From Phyllobacterium zundukense (GTDB lineage: Bacteria; Pseudomonadota; Alphaproteobacteria; Rhizobiales; Rhizobiaceae), in contig NZ_CP017942.1 in NCBI RefSeq assembly GCF_002764115.1, positions 381,001 to 445,000 of the forward strand: a DNA stretch of 64,000 nucleotides, given 5' to 3'. Shown one piece after another: positions 8,395 through 17,660 of the stretch; the stretch's first letter is position 1, and each line of letters begins with the position of its first letter. Under the pieces are notes generated by a model. The model was not told the DNA's origin. It did no database searches and saw only the letters and a program-made list of their open reading frames with translations. A program made the position numbers and the translations under genes.

Positions 8395-8920
8395 ATGTCA
8401 CGATCATGGACCGCGCTTCGCGGCAATTGATGGTCGCTACCGGCAGCTGATCGAAGCATCCGGCGCGCCCATTAGTGGTCGGCAGCGTTCCATGAGCCCC
8501 GCCAAAACTTATTTGCGCGACGCACGCAACGAGGGGCCCGCTACGCCTCAATCGCTATGAGAGACTGCGCGCTGGTTGTCGAAGATGGCGAGCGGCCGCC
8601 AAGAACTGTTTCAAACCACTGACGCGGTAGTTCGAAATATTCTAAGCACGTCGGACTGCGCCTTTTGTAGTAGATCGGCTGTTCCTTCTGATTCCATCAA
8701 GCTGCACCTCCCATCGCGTTGGCACTGCAAGACGTAACGAAATTGTCTTCCCATGTGACAAGCAGACTATCTGGTTTGTGGGTGACATCGCAACGGTGCC
8801 ATTATCCATCCTGACATGAATGGGCCGACAGCCATGATACTGTGAGCACGCGCCGCCTAGTGTTAACGACACCATTTGGCAGCCCGTGATGAAGTGAAGA
8901 GGAGACCAAGGGAGCTCGTC
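8395..8920. other. Intergenic region without a supported gene
   Basis: About 525 bases follow the deacylase. Short open frames on both strands show no recognisable domain or ribosome site. The sequence between 8400 and 8600 has coding-like composition and may be decayed gene sequence, but I cannot name a parent. Confidence 0.35.
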
Positions 8921-9307
8921 ATGTCCAGGATCAACCGCCGCGCCTTGCTTCTTAACTCCGGCAGCGCCGTCATCGCTTCGACGGTTGGGGCAACGGCTCT
9001 AGCCACAGAGCCGCTAAGCCGGGACCACGGTTCGTCCAGCGGTCTGCGGGCGCTGATCAAGGCGCACAAGGCAACATACGCGGCGTTCGCCAAGGCAATC
9101 CACGAAATGGGCGGCAGTGACCGAGGCCACGACAGAGCGAGCTGGGCTGAGGAAAGGGCGCTGGTGGCTGTCTGCGCCTATCCCGCGATCAGCGAAGGTG
9201 ATCGCCGGGCCAAGGCTCAATATCTTTTGAAGATTGAGGCGCGAGGCGAGCTCGACCTGTCAGAGCACATGCAGGCGCTTCTCCGCTCGACGATGTGGAA
9301 AGGATAG
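8921..9307 (+). CDS. Small exported protein with Tat-like signal
   Basis: From ATG 8921 the product is 128 residues. It begins MSRINRRALLLNSGSAVIAS followed by an Ala/Thr-rich h-region and a plausible cleavage site ATA-LAT, so it resembles a twin-arginine signal (NRRALLL), although the +2 motif is imperfect. The mature part is a short helical domain with LIKAHKATYAAFAKAIHEM and a C-terminal LLRSTMWKG. Similar small proteins are common in rhizobia as hypotheticals. AGGGAG precedes the start. No function can be assigned. Confidence 0.6.
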   Translation: MSRINRRALLLNSGSAVIASTVGATALATEPLSRDHGSSSGLRALIKAHKATYAAFAKAIHEMGGSDRGHDRASWAEERALVAVCAYPAISEGDRRAKAQYLLKIEARGELDLSEHMQALLRSTMWKG

Positions 9308-9496
9308 AGCCGGTTTCCGCGTCGCGTACTGGAACTCGTTGCCGGTAATTATCCCCATATGCGAGAAAATAATCTTCGGTGCAGGCCGGCGCAGCTGGAA
9401 GATTTGATGTTCAGCATGGACCTCGGGACAGAGAACACTCGCCGATGCCCTTAAGATCCGATGTTGCCATCTCCCCGAATTGAAAATTGCCTGCAA

Positions 9497-10570
9497 TCAG
9501 GCTTGTGAAATTCTATCCACTTGCGTACGTCGTGGGCCGGTTGATGACCGCTCGACGAGGTGGCAGGCAAGTTCCACACGGCGCGGCGGCATCGGCAGAC
9601 TGGATAGATTATCTCGCAAAAGATCAAGCGCTACTGAGCCGATTTCGCGCATGGGAATGTGCATGGTCGTCAGTGGTGGGTTCAAGAAAGCCGCCTGCGG
9701 CAGGTCATCCATTCCCATGACCGACACGTCGCCGGGCACCGAGAAACCCTTCTGTTGAACGCCCATCATAGCGCCGACTGCAAGACTGTCGCCGGCGGCA
9801 AGAACCGCCGTGAAATCCAGACCACGTGCGCTGATACGCGAAGCGATGGCCTGAGCCGCGAGTTCCGGCAACCAGTCTTCAACCGAAACGATGAGATCCT
9901 CATCTACGGATAGACCGCTGTGCCGCAAAGCGTCTTGCCAACCCTCGTAGCGCCGCTCTATCGTTCGCCGGCCCGGCCGCATCAAAAACAGGATGCGCTG
10001 GTGACCGAGATCAATCAGGTGATCCGCCGCCAGTCGCGCACTTGATCGATTGCAGGGCGTCACGCTGGAGAGCCTCATAAATGGATCGTCGCCGTTCAGA
10101 AGGACAATCGGCTTATCGAAGCCACGCGTCGCTGCAAGCATATCCTCGTCGTCCACGGTGAGAAAAAGAACACCCGCAACTTCAGGATCTTCACGCGCTT
10201 CTCTCAGCACTGCCAGTTCCTCGTTCCTGTCGGCGATCGGACGAGTAACGATCTCAAGTCCGAGCGCCAGTGCGCGCTCTTTCAGTCCCTCCAGGACGTA
10301 GAGCGTGAACTGATTGCGCACATAGTCAATCATGGCGGCGCTGGATGCTGCCAGAATGACTTTCTGCCCCGCTACAGCCGTCGGGATGACATAATTGCCG
10401 ACCTTGGCTGCTTCAAGAATTTGCTGGCGGATCTCTGGCCGAACCCCTTTTTCGCCCGCCAAAGCACGCGACGCAGTGCTGAGGGACACGCCACAAGTTG
10501 CGGCGATGTCTACGAGGCGCACGCGCCGGCTCTTCTTCCCGCGCTTACCGGGCAATGGTTTGGCAGCCAT
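9497..10570 (-). CDS. LacI-family repressor of the uronide operon
   Basis: An N-terminal LacI helix-turn-helix (VRLVDIAATCGVSLSTASRAL, hinge near LEAAKVGNYV) is followed by a periplasmic-binding-protein-like sensor domain (about 65-340) with typical ADHLIDLGHQRILF and GDVSVMGMDDLP motifs. ATG 10570 follows AAAGGAG; codons further upstream lack this. The gene is divergent from the GH105/KduI/ABC operon, with 118 bases between the starts. By analogy with LacI-type regulators of pectin and hexuronate genes it would repress the operon until a uronide-derived inducer binds. The candidate operator is TGAAAA-AAA-TTTTCA in the shared promoter region. Confidence 0.9.
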   Translation of the reverse strand: MAAKPLPGKRGKKSRRVRLVDIAATCGVSLSTASRALAGEKGVRPEIRQQILEAAKVGNYVIPTAVAGQKVILAASSAAMIDYVRNQFTLYVLEGLKERALALGLEIVTRPIADRNEELAVLREAREDPEVAGVLFLTVDDEDMLAATRGFDKPIVLLNGDDPFMRLSSVTPCNRSSARLAADHLIDLGHQRILFLMRPGRRTIERRYEGWQDALRHSGLSVDEDLIVSVEDWLPELAAQAIASRISARGLDFTAVLAAGDSLAVGAMMGVQQKGFSVPGDVSVMGMDDLPQAAFLNPPLTTMHIPMREIGSVALDLLRDNLSSLPMPPRRVELACHLVERSSTGPRRTQVDRISQA

Positions 10571-10596
10571 TGTCGTATCTCCTTTTGCCGCAATTA

Positions 10597-10611
10597 TGAA
10601 AAAAATTTTCA
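10597..10611. promoter_or_regulatory. Candidate LacI operator in the divergent promoter
   Basis: An inverted repeat TGAAAA-N3-TTTTCA lies 26 bases upstream of the repressor start and about 78 bases upstream of the GH105 start. Its position and symmetry suit a dimeric LacI-family repressor. Binding is inferred. Confidence 0.5.
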
Positions 10612-10688
10612 GATTGCGCAAGAAAAATCAACATGCATTATCTGGCTACAGAGCCGCCCGTAAGAGTGGACTGATTGGGAGGAGTACT

Positions 10689-11789
10689 ATGGGCCCGAAC
10701 GGCCGCGATATTCATATTGGTCTCGATCGCCTTGTCGCCGGAATGACCGGACTCAAGCATGACGGCCGCTTCCATGAACCGAATCTCGACGGCACTGCCG
10801 GCGACTACATCAGCTTCGACAGTTGGGAATGGCCGCAAGGCGTCGGACTCTACGGGCTGATCCGGCTTTGGCTGTTCACAGGGCGTGATGATCTTCGCTT
10901 GCTTGTGGAAAACTGGTACGCGGATCGGCTTGAGGGTGGACTACCGCAACTCAACGTCAACACGACAGCACCGATGCTTGGTCTTTCCGTTCTCTGGGCA
11001 AAGACGGGCGATCCACGCTGGAAGCCCCTGTTGGATGACTGGGCAAACCGTGTGATCACGGAAATGGGCCGGACGCCGGAAGGCGGCTTTGAACATCACG
11101 TGTCTGACAAGATCAATGACAACGAACTTTGGGACGACACGCTCTATATGGTCGCACTGTTCCTGGCCTCCTATGGCCAGGCAAGCGGGCGACAGGAACT
11201 GATCGATGAGGCGTCGCGGCAATTCCTTGTTCATGCACGCTACCTCGCCGACCCGCATACAGGCCTGTGGTTCCATGGCTGGACCTTCGACGGCAGGCAC
11301 AATTTCGCTGGAGCTCATTGGGCGCGCGGCAATGCCTGGATCACGGCAGGCATCCTTGATTTTTTCGACCTGGCCGAGATGGCAAGACCAGTCAAGGACC
11401 ACTTGCAGGGCGTTCTCCTTGCACAGGTCGATGCACTATTGCCGCTTCAGACTGCGTCTGGCGCATGGCACACGCTGCTTGACGACGCCACCTCCTATGA
11501 AGAGATCTCCGCAACGGCCGGCATCGGCTACGGCCTGTTGAAGGGTTACCGCCTTGGTATCGGAACGCCGGCATGGCGGACGGGGGGCCTGAAGGCGCTG
11601 CAGGCGGTGATGAACAATATCGATGAAACCGGCACAGTGCTCAATGTCTCCTATGGCACGCGCATGGGCCACGATCTCCAATTCTACAGAGATATCCCCA
11701 TCCAGCCGACGGGCTACGGACAGGCCTTGGCGATCTTGTGCCTTTCGGAAGCATTGCAGCACGTTGGAGCAGAAGGACAAACGGCATGA
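10689..11789 (+). CDS. GH105/GH88-like unsaturated glucuronyl hydrolase
   Basis: The 366-residue protein matches the (alpha/alpha)6-barrel unsaturated uronyl hydrolases: the WDDTLYM motif (Asp149/Asp150, equivalent to the catalytic Asp of the family) and WARGNAW at 211-217. These enzymes remove a 4,5-unsaturated uronic acid from the non-reducing end of oligosaccharides made by polysaccharide lyases, giving 5-keto-4-deoxyuronate. No signal peptide, so it acts in the cytosol after import. ATG 10689 follows GGGAGGAG; the frame runs further upstream only into the repressor. It overlaps kduI by ATGA. Rhamnogalacturonyl and glucuronyl specificities cannot be distinguished here. Confidence 0.85.
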   Translation: MGPNGRDIHIGLDRLVAGMTGLKHDGRFHEPNLDGTAGDYISFDSWEWPQGVGLYGLIRLWLFTGRDDLRLLVENWYADRLEGGLPQLNVNTTAPMLGLSVLWAKTGDPRWKPLLDDWANRVITEMGRTPEGGFEHHVSDKINDNELWDDTLYMVALFLASYGQASGRQELIDEASRQFLVHARYLADPHTGLWFHGWTFDGRHNFAGAHWARGNAWITAGILDFFDLAEMARPVKDHLQGVLLAQVDALLPLQTASGAWHTLLDDATSYEEISATAGIGYGLLKGYRLGIGTPAWRTGGLKALQAVMNNIDETGTVLNVSYGTRMGHDLQFYRDIPIQPTGYGQALAILCLSEALQHVGAEGQTA

Positions 11790-12622
11790 CGATGAAGGTT
11801 TTGTACGGGGCTGCGCCAGAGGATATCAAGAGCTATGACACGGAGCGCCTCCGCAGTGAGTTCCTGATCACCGACCTGTTTGCGGCGGACACCGTCAGTT
11901 TCACCTATACGCATGTCGATCGCCTCATCCTCGGCGGCGCTATGCCAGTTTCAGAGAGCCTGTCCTTCGGATCCGGGATCGACATCGGCACGCGTTATCT
12001 CTTGTCGGCGCGCGAATTGGGAATCGCCAATCTCGGCGGAGCGGGCACCGTCACTGTAGATGGCAAGGTTTTCACATTGCAGAACCGTGACGTTCTTTAT
12101 GTGGGTCGGGGCGCCAAGGAAATAACCGTGGCGAGCCTCTCGGCCAACACCCCTGCCCGGTTCTACATGAACTCGGTGCCGGCCGGTGTCGACCTCCCAC
12201 ATCGACTGATACCCAAGGCTGAGTCAAAGCCGCTCGAACTTGGCGATGCGCGCCGATCGAACAAGCGCCGCCTCGCCATGTATATCCATCCGGAAGTTGC
12301 GCCATCATGCCTGCTGTTAATGGGCATTACGGATCTTGCCGAAGGCAGCGTGTGGAACACCATGCCGCCGCACCTGCACGAGCGGCGGATGGAAGCCTAT
12401 TGCTACTTCGACATGGCGGGCGAGGACCGCGTCATCCACCTGATGGGCCGCCCCGAAGAGACCCGTCATCTACTTGTTGCCAACGGCGAGGCAGTGCTTT
12501 CTCCCGCCTGGTCGATCCACATGGGTGCCGGGACCGGCCCTTACGCTTTCGTCTGGGGCATGACTGGCGAAAACCAGGAATACAACGACGTGGCCCCGGT
12601 AGCGCTGGCAGATCTGAAATGA
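11786..12622 (+). CDS. kduI: 5-dehydro-4-deoxy-D-glucuronate isomerase
   Basis: KduI converts 5-keto-4-deoxyuronate to 2,5-diketo-3-deoxygluconate. The product is 278 residues, the normal family length, and keeps the zinc ligands at the same positions as E. coli KduI: His196 and His198 in PPHLHERR, Glu203, and His245 in WSIHMG. The start shares ATGA with the stop of the GH105 gene, and the stop shares ATGA with the next start, so translation is probably coupled. It takes the product of the GH105-like hydrolase and supplies the KduD-like dehydrogenase further down the operon. Confidence 0.95.
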   Translation: MTMKVLYGAAPEDIKSYDTERLRSEFLITDLFAADTVSFTYTHVDRLILGGAMPVSESLSFGSGIDIGTRYLLSARELGIANLGGAGTVTVDGKVFTLQNRDVLYVGRGAKEITVASLSANTPARFYMNSVPAGVDLPHRLIPKAESKPLELGDARRSNKRRLAMYIHPEVAPSCLLLMGITDLAEGSVWNTMPPHLHERRMEAYCYFDMAGEDRVIHLMGRPEETRHLLVANGEAVLSPAWSIHMGAGTGPYAFVWGMTGENQEYNDVAPVALADLK

Positions 12623-15102
12623 ACGACACCAAATCCCACATGAAGAGAGCCCTGAAGCCAGGTGAGGCGATTCGCTACTGGCAGCTCGGGGCTATCGCAG
12701 AAGAGCGTTTCGATGTTCCGGACACCCCGATGAAGGGTGAAATGGATCCCTTCTTCTTCCTGACCAAGCACAAGAATTTCATCCCGCATGAGTATCCCTG
12801 CCGTACGATTTTTGCCGAGCGCTATCGCGGTCAACGGCCCGATGCCCGTGGCTCTTTCGACGCAGCGCGGTGGTGGCTACCCTTCGGCTCGCCGCGGCTC
12901 GATCTGTCAGGCTTCTGGTTCCGTCCGACGCGGCTCGCCACGTGGGCACGCACTTTTATACACGCCGAAGTCGCTGGTGCTGCCAAGGTGCGGCTCGGCA
13001 CTTGCGGGGGTGCGGTCCTCTGGTTAAATGGCACCGAAGTTGCCTGGATGGCACCCTACAACCGCAATCTCGAGGCGAAATCCGAGTACGACCTGCAGCT
13101 TATGGCGGGTCTGAACGAGATCACCATTTTCTTCGACGATCTGGCCGAACGTGATGCACGCTATTTCTTCCAGCTCGACTATCTGTCCGGCCCCACTGCG
13201 AGCGTAGTGGTGCCGGTTCCCTGCGCAAGTGGGGTAGCGGAGAATATAGAAGCCGCGCTCGACGGTATGCATTTCGACCGCACCGCCTATTTCGATGGCG
13301 ACATCACCCTGCTTTTTGCCACCCCACTGCCCGTCGACGTGGGGGTCAATGTCGCAGTCGAAGGTGACTTTATGTCAACCGAACGTTTTGACCTCGACTT
13401 GGTGCTGAGAGCTGGCGACGCGCGTCTGACCATTTGCCCGTCGGAAAAGGCGCCCGCTGACTTTCGCCATTTCCGTATTACGCTGGACGCTGGCGGCTTT
13501 GTCGCCACCCGCTCGCTGGGCGTCGAGATCTGCCATACCGGCCGCCAGGGAGCCGCCCCCGCCGCGCTTGCCGACCGGATCGCGGAAACACTGGACGAAA
13601 TATCGCAATTTTCCGAACGCGACACGGTTCGCGCCTTCGCACGTCTGGCAAGTGGCCGAGGCGGTGCTGACACCGATGCCATGATCGAAGAAATCCTGCC
13701 GTCGATTGAAGATTGTCATGACTGCGCCGATTTCTCGATTGTTCCGCTGATCTGGGCACGCTCGGTCTGGGGCGCGGATATCAACGAAACGACGCGTAAC
13801 CGCATCGATCAGGCGATCCTCAACTATCGCTATTGGATGGACGAGCCCGGCAACGACGTGCAGTGGTATTTCTCTGAAAACCACGCACTCCTGTTCCATA
13901 CCTCGGCCTATCTTGCCGGGCATCTCCTAGCTGGCTCGACCTTCGCGCGCTCCGGCCGCAAGGGCGAGGCGCAGAGCAAAATCGGAGCCACTCGCGTGCG
14001 TGCGTGGCTTGACCATTTCGAGGCCTGGGAAATGGCGGAGTTCAATTCCGCGCCCTATTTCCCTATTGATCTCAAGGGCCTGACCGCACTCGCCGCCCTC
14101 TCGCCCGACACCGACATCGCAGATCGCGCCAGGAACGGCATCGTGCGTCTATGCGAGATCATCGCCCGCTCGGCCCATCACGGGATGGTCACGGCAGCGC
14201 AGGGCCGCTCCTATGAGCACACGCTATGCGCGGGCCGCTCGCTGGAGCTTTCCGGTGTTGCGCGCCTGTTCTGGGGCAGAGGTTGGTATGGCCGCCGCGT
14301 CCACGCCTTGCCGCAGCTTGCCGTCTGCCTGCGCGATCATGGCCTGATCGTGCCGGAAGCCTTGCAGATGATCGCTTGCCATCAGGCTGATCAACACCAG
14401 GAATGGCGTTTCGCGCAGGGAGAGAACAGCTTTGCCGCACTCTACCATTACAAAGGCCGCGATTTCGCCATGGGATCGGCTGCACACTATCGCTGGAACG
14501 AATGGGGCTACCAGGAGACCATCCTGCACCTGCGGCTTGGGAAGCGTCCCGAAGCCGCAATATGGATCAATCACCCCGGCGAGACAATTCAATTCGGGTA
14601 CGGTCGACCCTCATATTGGGGCGGCTGCGGCACCCTCCCCCGCACGCACCAATATCGAGGCCTGGCCGTGCTCGATTTTTCCACGTTCGACGAGCAACCG
14701 GATTTCACCCACGCCTGGTTCCCTGTCGCCGAATTCGACGAAACCATAGTCAACGGTAATCTTGCACTCGCCCGCAGTGGGCAAGGTGCGGTATTATTGC
14801 AAGGAAGCTCGGAACTTTTAGCTATCAAGGATGGCCCGTCCGCCAACGCGGAACTGCGCCAATATGGCCGCAAGACACGCTGGATCGTGCGCGTCTGCGC
14901 GGCGCCGGACCTGAAGACCGTCAAAGCCAGGTTCGCAGGTCTCGCCATTAGCGAGGGCACAGACGGCACGCTGGTGATCGAGGATCCCGACTACGGCATT
15001 GTCAAATTTCATCGAGACGGGTCAATGGAGGCTGAGGGCCGGGCCATTTTGCCGAAGGATTTCACGATTGCCGGCGAGGTAACCATGCTGGCTACCAAGT
15101 AA
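12619..15102 (+). CDS. Large unassigned carbohydrate-active-enzyme-like protein
   Basis: The 827-residue protein, translationally coupled to kduI by ATGA, has no signal peptide. Residues about 80-200 look like a beta-sandwich with a ligand-binding motif (VRLGTCGGAVLWLNGTEV). Residues about 320-640 are helical with aromatic-rich segments (DVQWYFSENHALLFHT, GRSYEHTLCAGRSLELSG, FWGRGWYGRRVH) that suggest an (alpha/alpha) toroid. The last 180 residues are beta-rich. This three-part build recalls polysaccharide lyases and toroid glycosidases, but I recognise no named family. Its place between kduI and an oligosaccharide importer suggests it cleaves an imported uronide, in the cytosol. The catalytic type is unknown. 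Confidence 0.75.
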   Translation: MNDTKSHMKRALKPGEAIRYWQLGAIAEERFDVPDTPMKGEMDPFFFLTKHKNFIPHEYPCRTIFAERYRGQRPDARGSFDAARWWLPFGSPRLDLSGFWFRPTRLATWARTFIHAEVAGAAKVRLGTCGGAVLWLNGTEVAWMAPYNRNLEAKSEYDLQLMAGLNEITIFFDDLAERDARYFFQLDYLSGPTASVVVPVPCASGVAENIEAALDGMHFDRTAYFDGDITLLFATPLPVDVGVNVAVEGDFMSTERFDLDLVLRAGDARLTICPSEKAPADFRHFRITLDAGGFVATRSLGVEICHTGRQGAAPAALADRIAETLDEISQFSERDTVRAFARLASGRGGADTDAMIEEILPSIEDCHDCADFSIVPLIWARSVWGADINETTRNRIDQAILNYRYWMDEPGNDVQWYFSENHALLFHTSAYLAGHLLAGSTFARSGRKGEAQSKIGATRVRAWLDHFEAWEMAEFNSAPYFPIDLKGLTALAALSPDTDIADRARNGIVRLCEIIARSAHHGMVTAAQGRSYEHTLCAGRSLELSGVARLFWGRGWYGRRVHALPQLAVCLRDHGLIVPEALQMIACHQADQHQEWRFAQGENSFAALYHYKGRDFAMGSAAHYRWNEWGYQETILHLRLGKRPEAAIWINHPGETIQFGYGRPSYWGGCGTLPRTHQYRGLAVLDFSTFDEQPDFTHAWFPVAEFDETIVNGNLALARSGQGAVLLQGSSELLAIKDGPSANAELRQYGRKTRWIVRVCAAPDLKTVKARFAGLAISEGTDGTLVIEDPDYGIVKFHRDGSMEAEGRAILPKDFTIAGEVTMLATK

Positions 15103-15144
15103 CGGCGGAGAAGCCGGCCCTGGAGGCAGGCACACCGTTTATCT

Positions 15145-15164
15145 ACGAGCGGGAGAAGGCTCGT
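15145..15164 (+). other. Stem-loop ahead of the binding-protein gene
   Basis: ACGAGC and GCTCGT form a six-pair stem with an eight-base loop, 19 bases before the start of the solute-binding-protein gene. There is no T run. It may stabilise the downstream mRNA segment after processing. Confidence 0.4.
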
Positions 15165-15183
15165 CCATAAGAGGAGGAAGATT

Positions 15184-16452
15184 ATGACCAAGACAAGTAC
15201 GATGCTAGCTGCATTCGCTATCGGACTTTTGGCGTCGACGGCGGCCATGGCTGGAGACGTCCGCATCATGTGGTATTCCGATGGTGTGGAGGGCGAGGTC
15301 CTGAAGGATCTCCTCGGCCGTTTCATGAAGGAAAATCCCGGGATCAACGTCATTCTCGACAATGTTTCCTATAGCGTGGTGCGCGAGCAGCTACCGGTCC
15401 AGCTGGAAGCGGGCGATGGTCCGGATATAGCGCGCGTGACCAATTTGAAGGCGTTGAGCCAACACTGGCTCGATCTGCGCCCGCTGGTCGCCGACACAGC
15501 CTATTGGGACAAGAATTTCGGTGGGCAGGCGGACTGGATGCGTCCTGACGGTTCGAACCAGATTTCCGGTTTCATGACCCAGATTACTCTGACAGGCGGC
15601 TTCGCCAACAAAACGCTGTTCGACCAGGCCGGTGTCGCCATTCCGGCCAAGGACGCAACCTGGGACGACTGGGCAAAGGCTGCGAAACAGGTTGCTGAAA
15701 GCCAGAAGGTGCCGTTTCCGATGGCGCTTGACCGCTCGGGCCACCGGCTGACCGGGCCCAACCTTTCCTATGGCTCCAACTATATTGGTCCGGATGGCAA
15801 ACCCGCCCCGCTCGATGACGGTGCCAAGAACTTCATCACCAAGTTTGTTGGTTGGGTCACCGACGGAACAATGAGCAAGGACGTCTGGGTGTCAGCCGCT
15901 GGTTCGACCTATCGCGCCGGCGCAGATGACTTCATCAATGGCCAGCTCGTCTATTACTATTCCGGCTCCTGGCAAGTGCCAAACTTCTCCACGAAGATCG
16001 GCTCGAACTTCGATTGGGTTGCGACCGGCAGCCCTTGCGGATCCGCAAATTGCACTGGGATGCCAGGTGGCGCCGGTCTCGTGGCAATCAAATACACGAA
16101 GAACCCGAAAGAGGTCGCCAAGGTCATGGATTATCTGGCGCGCGAAGACATCGTAAAGGAATTCTCAGAACGCACGCTGTTCCTGCCAGCGCACAAGGGC
16201 GTGATCGAAAAAGGGCTCGATTTCAAAACCGATGACGAGCAGGCAAAGGCGGCTCTCAACACCTTTGTGTCGTCAACGTCTTCCCTGTCGGATCTCGCGC
16301 AAAAGTTGCCGGGCTGGTATTGGTCGGACACCATCTATGGTGCCCTGGTCACCCGCGTAAGCCAGGCGGCAGCAGGCGAACTCAAACTTGACGAAGCATT
16401 TTCGCGTATCGACGCGGATATTGCAGCCAAGGTCAAAGACTCCGGTCTTTAA
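15184..16452 (+). CDS. ABC transporter substrate-binding protein (family 1, sugar type)
   Basis: The 422-residue protein starts with a clear Sec signal (MTKTSTMLAAFAIGLLASTAAMAG, cleavage after AMA) and continues as a family 1 extracellular solute-binding protein (DVRIMWYSDGVEGEVLKDLL, YSGSWQVPNF, MDYLARED). It should capture an oligosaccharide in the periplasm for the two permeases downstream. AGGAGGAAG gives a strong ribosome site. The operon context points to unsaturated or saturated oligouronides as ligands; this is inferred. A hairpin follows the stop, as is common behind highly expressed binding-protein genes. Confidence 0.92.
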   Translation: MTKTSTMLAAFAIGLLASTAAMAGDVRIMWYSDGVEGEVLKDLLGRFMKENPGINVILDNVSYSVVREQLPVQLEAGDGPDIARVTNLKALSQHWLDLRPLVADTAYWDKNFGGQADWMRPDGSNQISGFMTQITLTGGFANKTLFDQAGVAIPAKDATWDDWAKAAKQVAESQKVPFPMALDRSGHRLTGPNLSYGSNYIGPDGKPAPLDDGAKNFITKFVGWVTDGTMSKDVWVSAAGSTYRAGADDFINGQLVYYYSGSWQVPNFSTKIGSNFDWVATGSPCGSANCTGMPGGAGLVAIKYTKNPKEVAKVMDYLAREDIVKEFSERTLFLPAHKGVIEKGLDFKTDDEQAKAALNTFVSSTSSLSDLAQKLPGWYWSDTIYGALVTRVSQAAAGELKLDEAFSRIDADIAAKVKDSGL

Positions 16453-16474
16453 CGATCGATACGCGTGCCAAGGG

Positions 16475-16498
16475 CGACAGCGCCAAGAACTGCTGTCG
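16475..16498 (+). other. Stem-loop after the binding-protein gene
   Basis: CGACAGC and GCTGTCG form a seven-pair stem with a ten-base loop, 22 bases after the stop codon and within a 179-base gap before the permease gene. There is no strong T run, so it is more likely an mRNA-stabilising or attenuating hairpin than a full terminator. Confidence 0.5.
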
Positions 16499-16631
16499 TC
16501 CCGAACTCTCATAAGGTCGCCGGAAACCACGCCACCCGCATCCGGTGCAGTGAAGACTTGAGACGCAATTTGTGGGTTGAATCAGCGACAATGGATGATG
16601 CCGGTTTCGGCTTGGCGGAGGGAAGCGAACA

Positions 16632-17660
16632 ATGATGGCAGATATTCCCGGAAAGACCAATTTAAGCATTGGCGAAATCATTATGCTTCCGGTTCGCTTT
16701 GCAATGGGGCTCATCGATTTTCCGTTGCGCTGGCTGCAGCGGACGACCGGAATCGGCGGCATGGCGACCTTTTTCCTCCTGCCCAATATGCTGATATTCG
16801 GCATCTTTGTCCTCCTGCCGTTTTTCATCAACTTTGCCTATTCGATGACGGGCGGCACCGCCCTATTTCTGCCGGACCGCAATTTTGTCGGCATGGGTCA
16901 ATATTCCCGGCTCGTCGACTGCTCCAACTATCTCGATCCGAACAGCTGCGCCGAAGACACATTCTGGACTGCCGTGGGCAACACGGGGTGGTTTGTCGTG
17001 CTCCAGGTCACCTTGATGATCGGCTTCTCGCTCGTAACCGCTCTAATCCTCAATCGCGACCTTATGGCACGCAGTTTCTGGCGCGCAATGTTCTTCTTTC
17101 CCGTGTTGCTGTCACCGGTGGTCGTCGGCCTCATCTGGAAATGGATCCTGCAACGTCAGGGTCTCTTGAACTTCGGTCTCTACGGCTTCGGCTTCGAACC
17201 CTATGCCTGGCTGAACGACCGCAACTGGTCATTTGCTGCGACAGTCGGCGTATCGATCTGGGCACATATGGGATTCTACACCCTAATACTTCTGGCCGGA
17301 CTCCAGGCTATTCCAAAGGATCTTTATGAAGCTGCAGAGATGGACGGTACAAGGCCGACGCGTGCATTTCTGCGTATTACGTTGCCACTTCTGGCACCCA
17401 ACCTCCTCGTCGTGATCGTTCTTGTCTTGATACGGGCGGTACAAATATTCGATGAGGTCTATGTCCTCACAGGTGGAGGCCCAGGGACCAGCACCTTGTA
17501 CCTCACCCAGTATATCTATGAGACCGGCTTCGCCACGCAGCTTCGCAATCCGGGACTGGCTGCTGCAGCTTCAATCCTGATGGGCGTGGTTCTTGTCGTC
17601 CTGACACTGCTGCAACTCGGTCTCAGCCGGTCAAGCGAAAAGAACGGAGGCCGCAAATGA
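16632..17660 (+). CDS. ABC transporter permease, MalF type
   Basis: The 342-residue inner-membrane protein has six or more membrane spans and the EAA-loop motif (EAAEMDGTRPTRAFLRITLPLLAP, residues about 234-257) that contacts the ATPase. The long first periplasmic loop between about 70 and 115 holds two cysteines (DCSNYL, NSCAED). GGAGG precedes ATG 16632. The stop overlaps the start of the second permease by ATGA. Together they form the translocation channel of the uronide importer. Confidence 0.92.
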   Translation: MMADIPGKTNLSIGEIIMLPVRFAMGLIDFPLRWLQRTTGIGGMATFFLLPNMLIFGIFVLLPFFINFAYSMTGGTALFLPDRNFVGMGQYSRLVDCSNYLDPNSCAEDTFWTAVGNTGWFVVLQVTLMIGFSLVTALILNRDLMARSFWRAMFFFPVLLSPVVVGLIWKWILQRQGLLNFGLYGFGFEPYAWLNDRNWSFAATVGVSIWAHMGFYTLILLAGLQAIPKDLYEAAEMDGTRPTRAFLRITLPLLAPNLLVVIVLVLIRAVQIFDEVYVLTGGGPGTSTLYLTQYIYETGFATQLRNPGLAAAASILMGVVLVVLTLLQLGLSRSSEKNGGRK

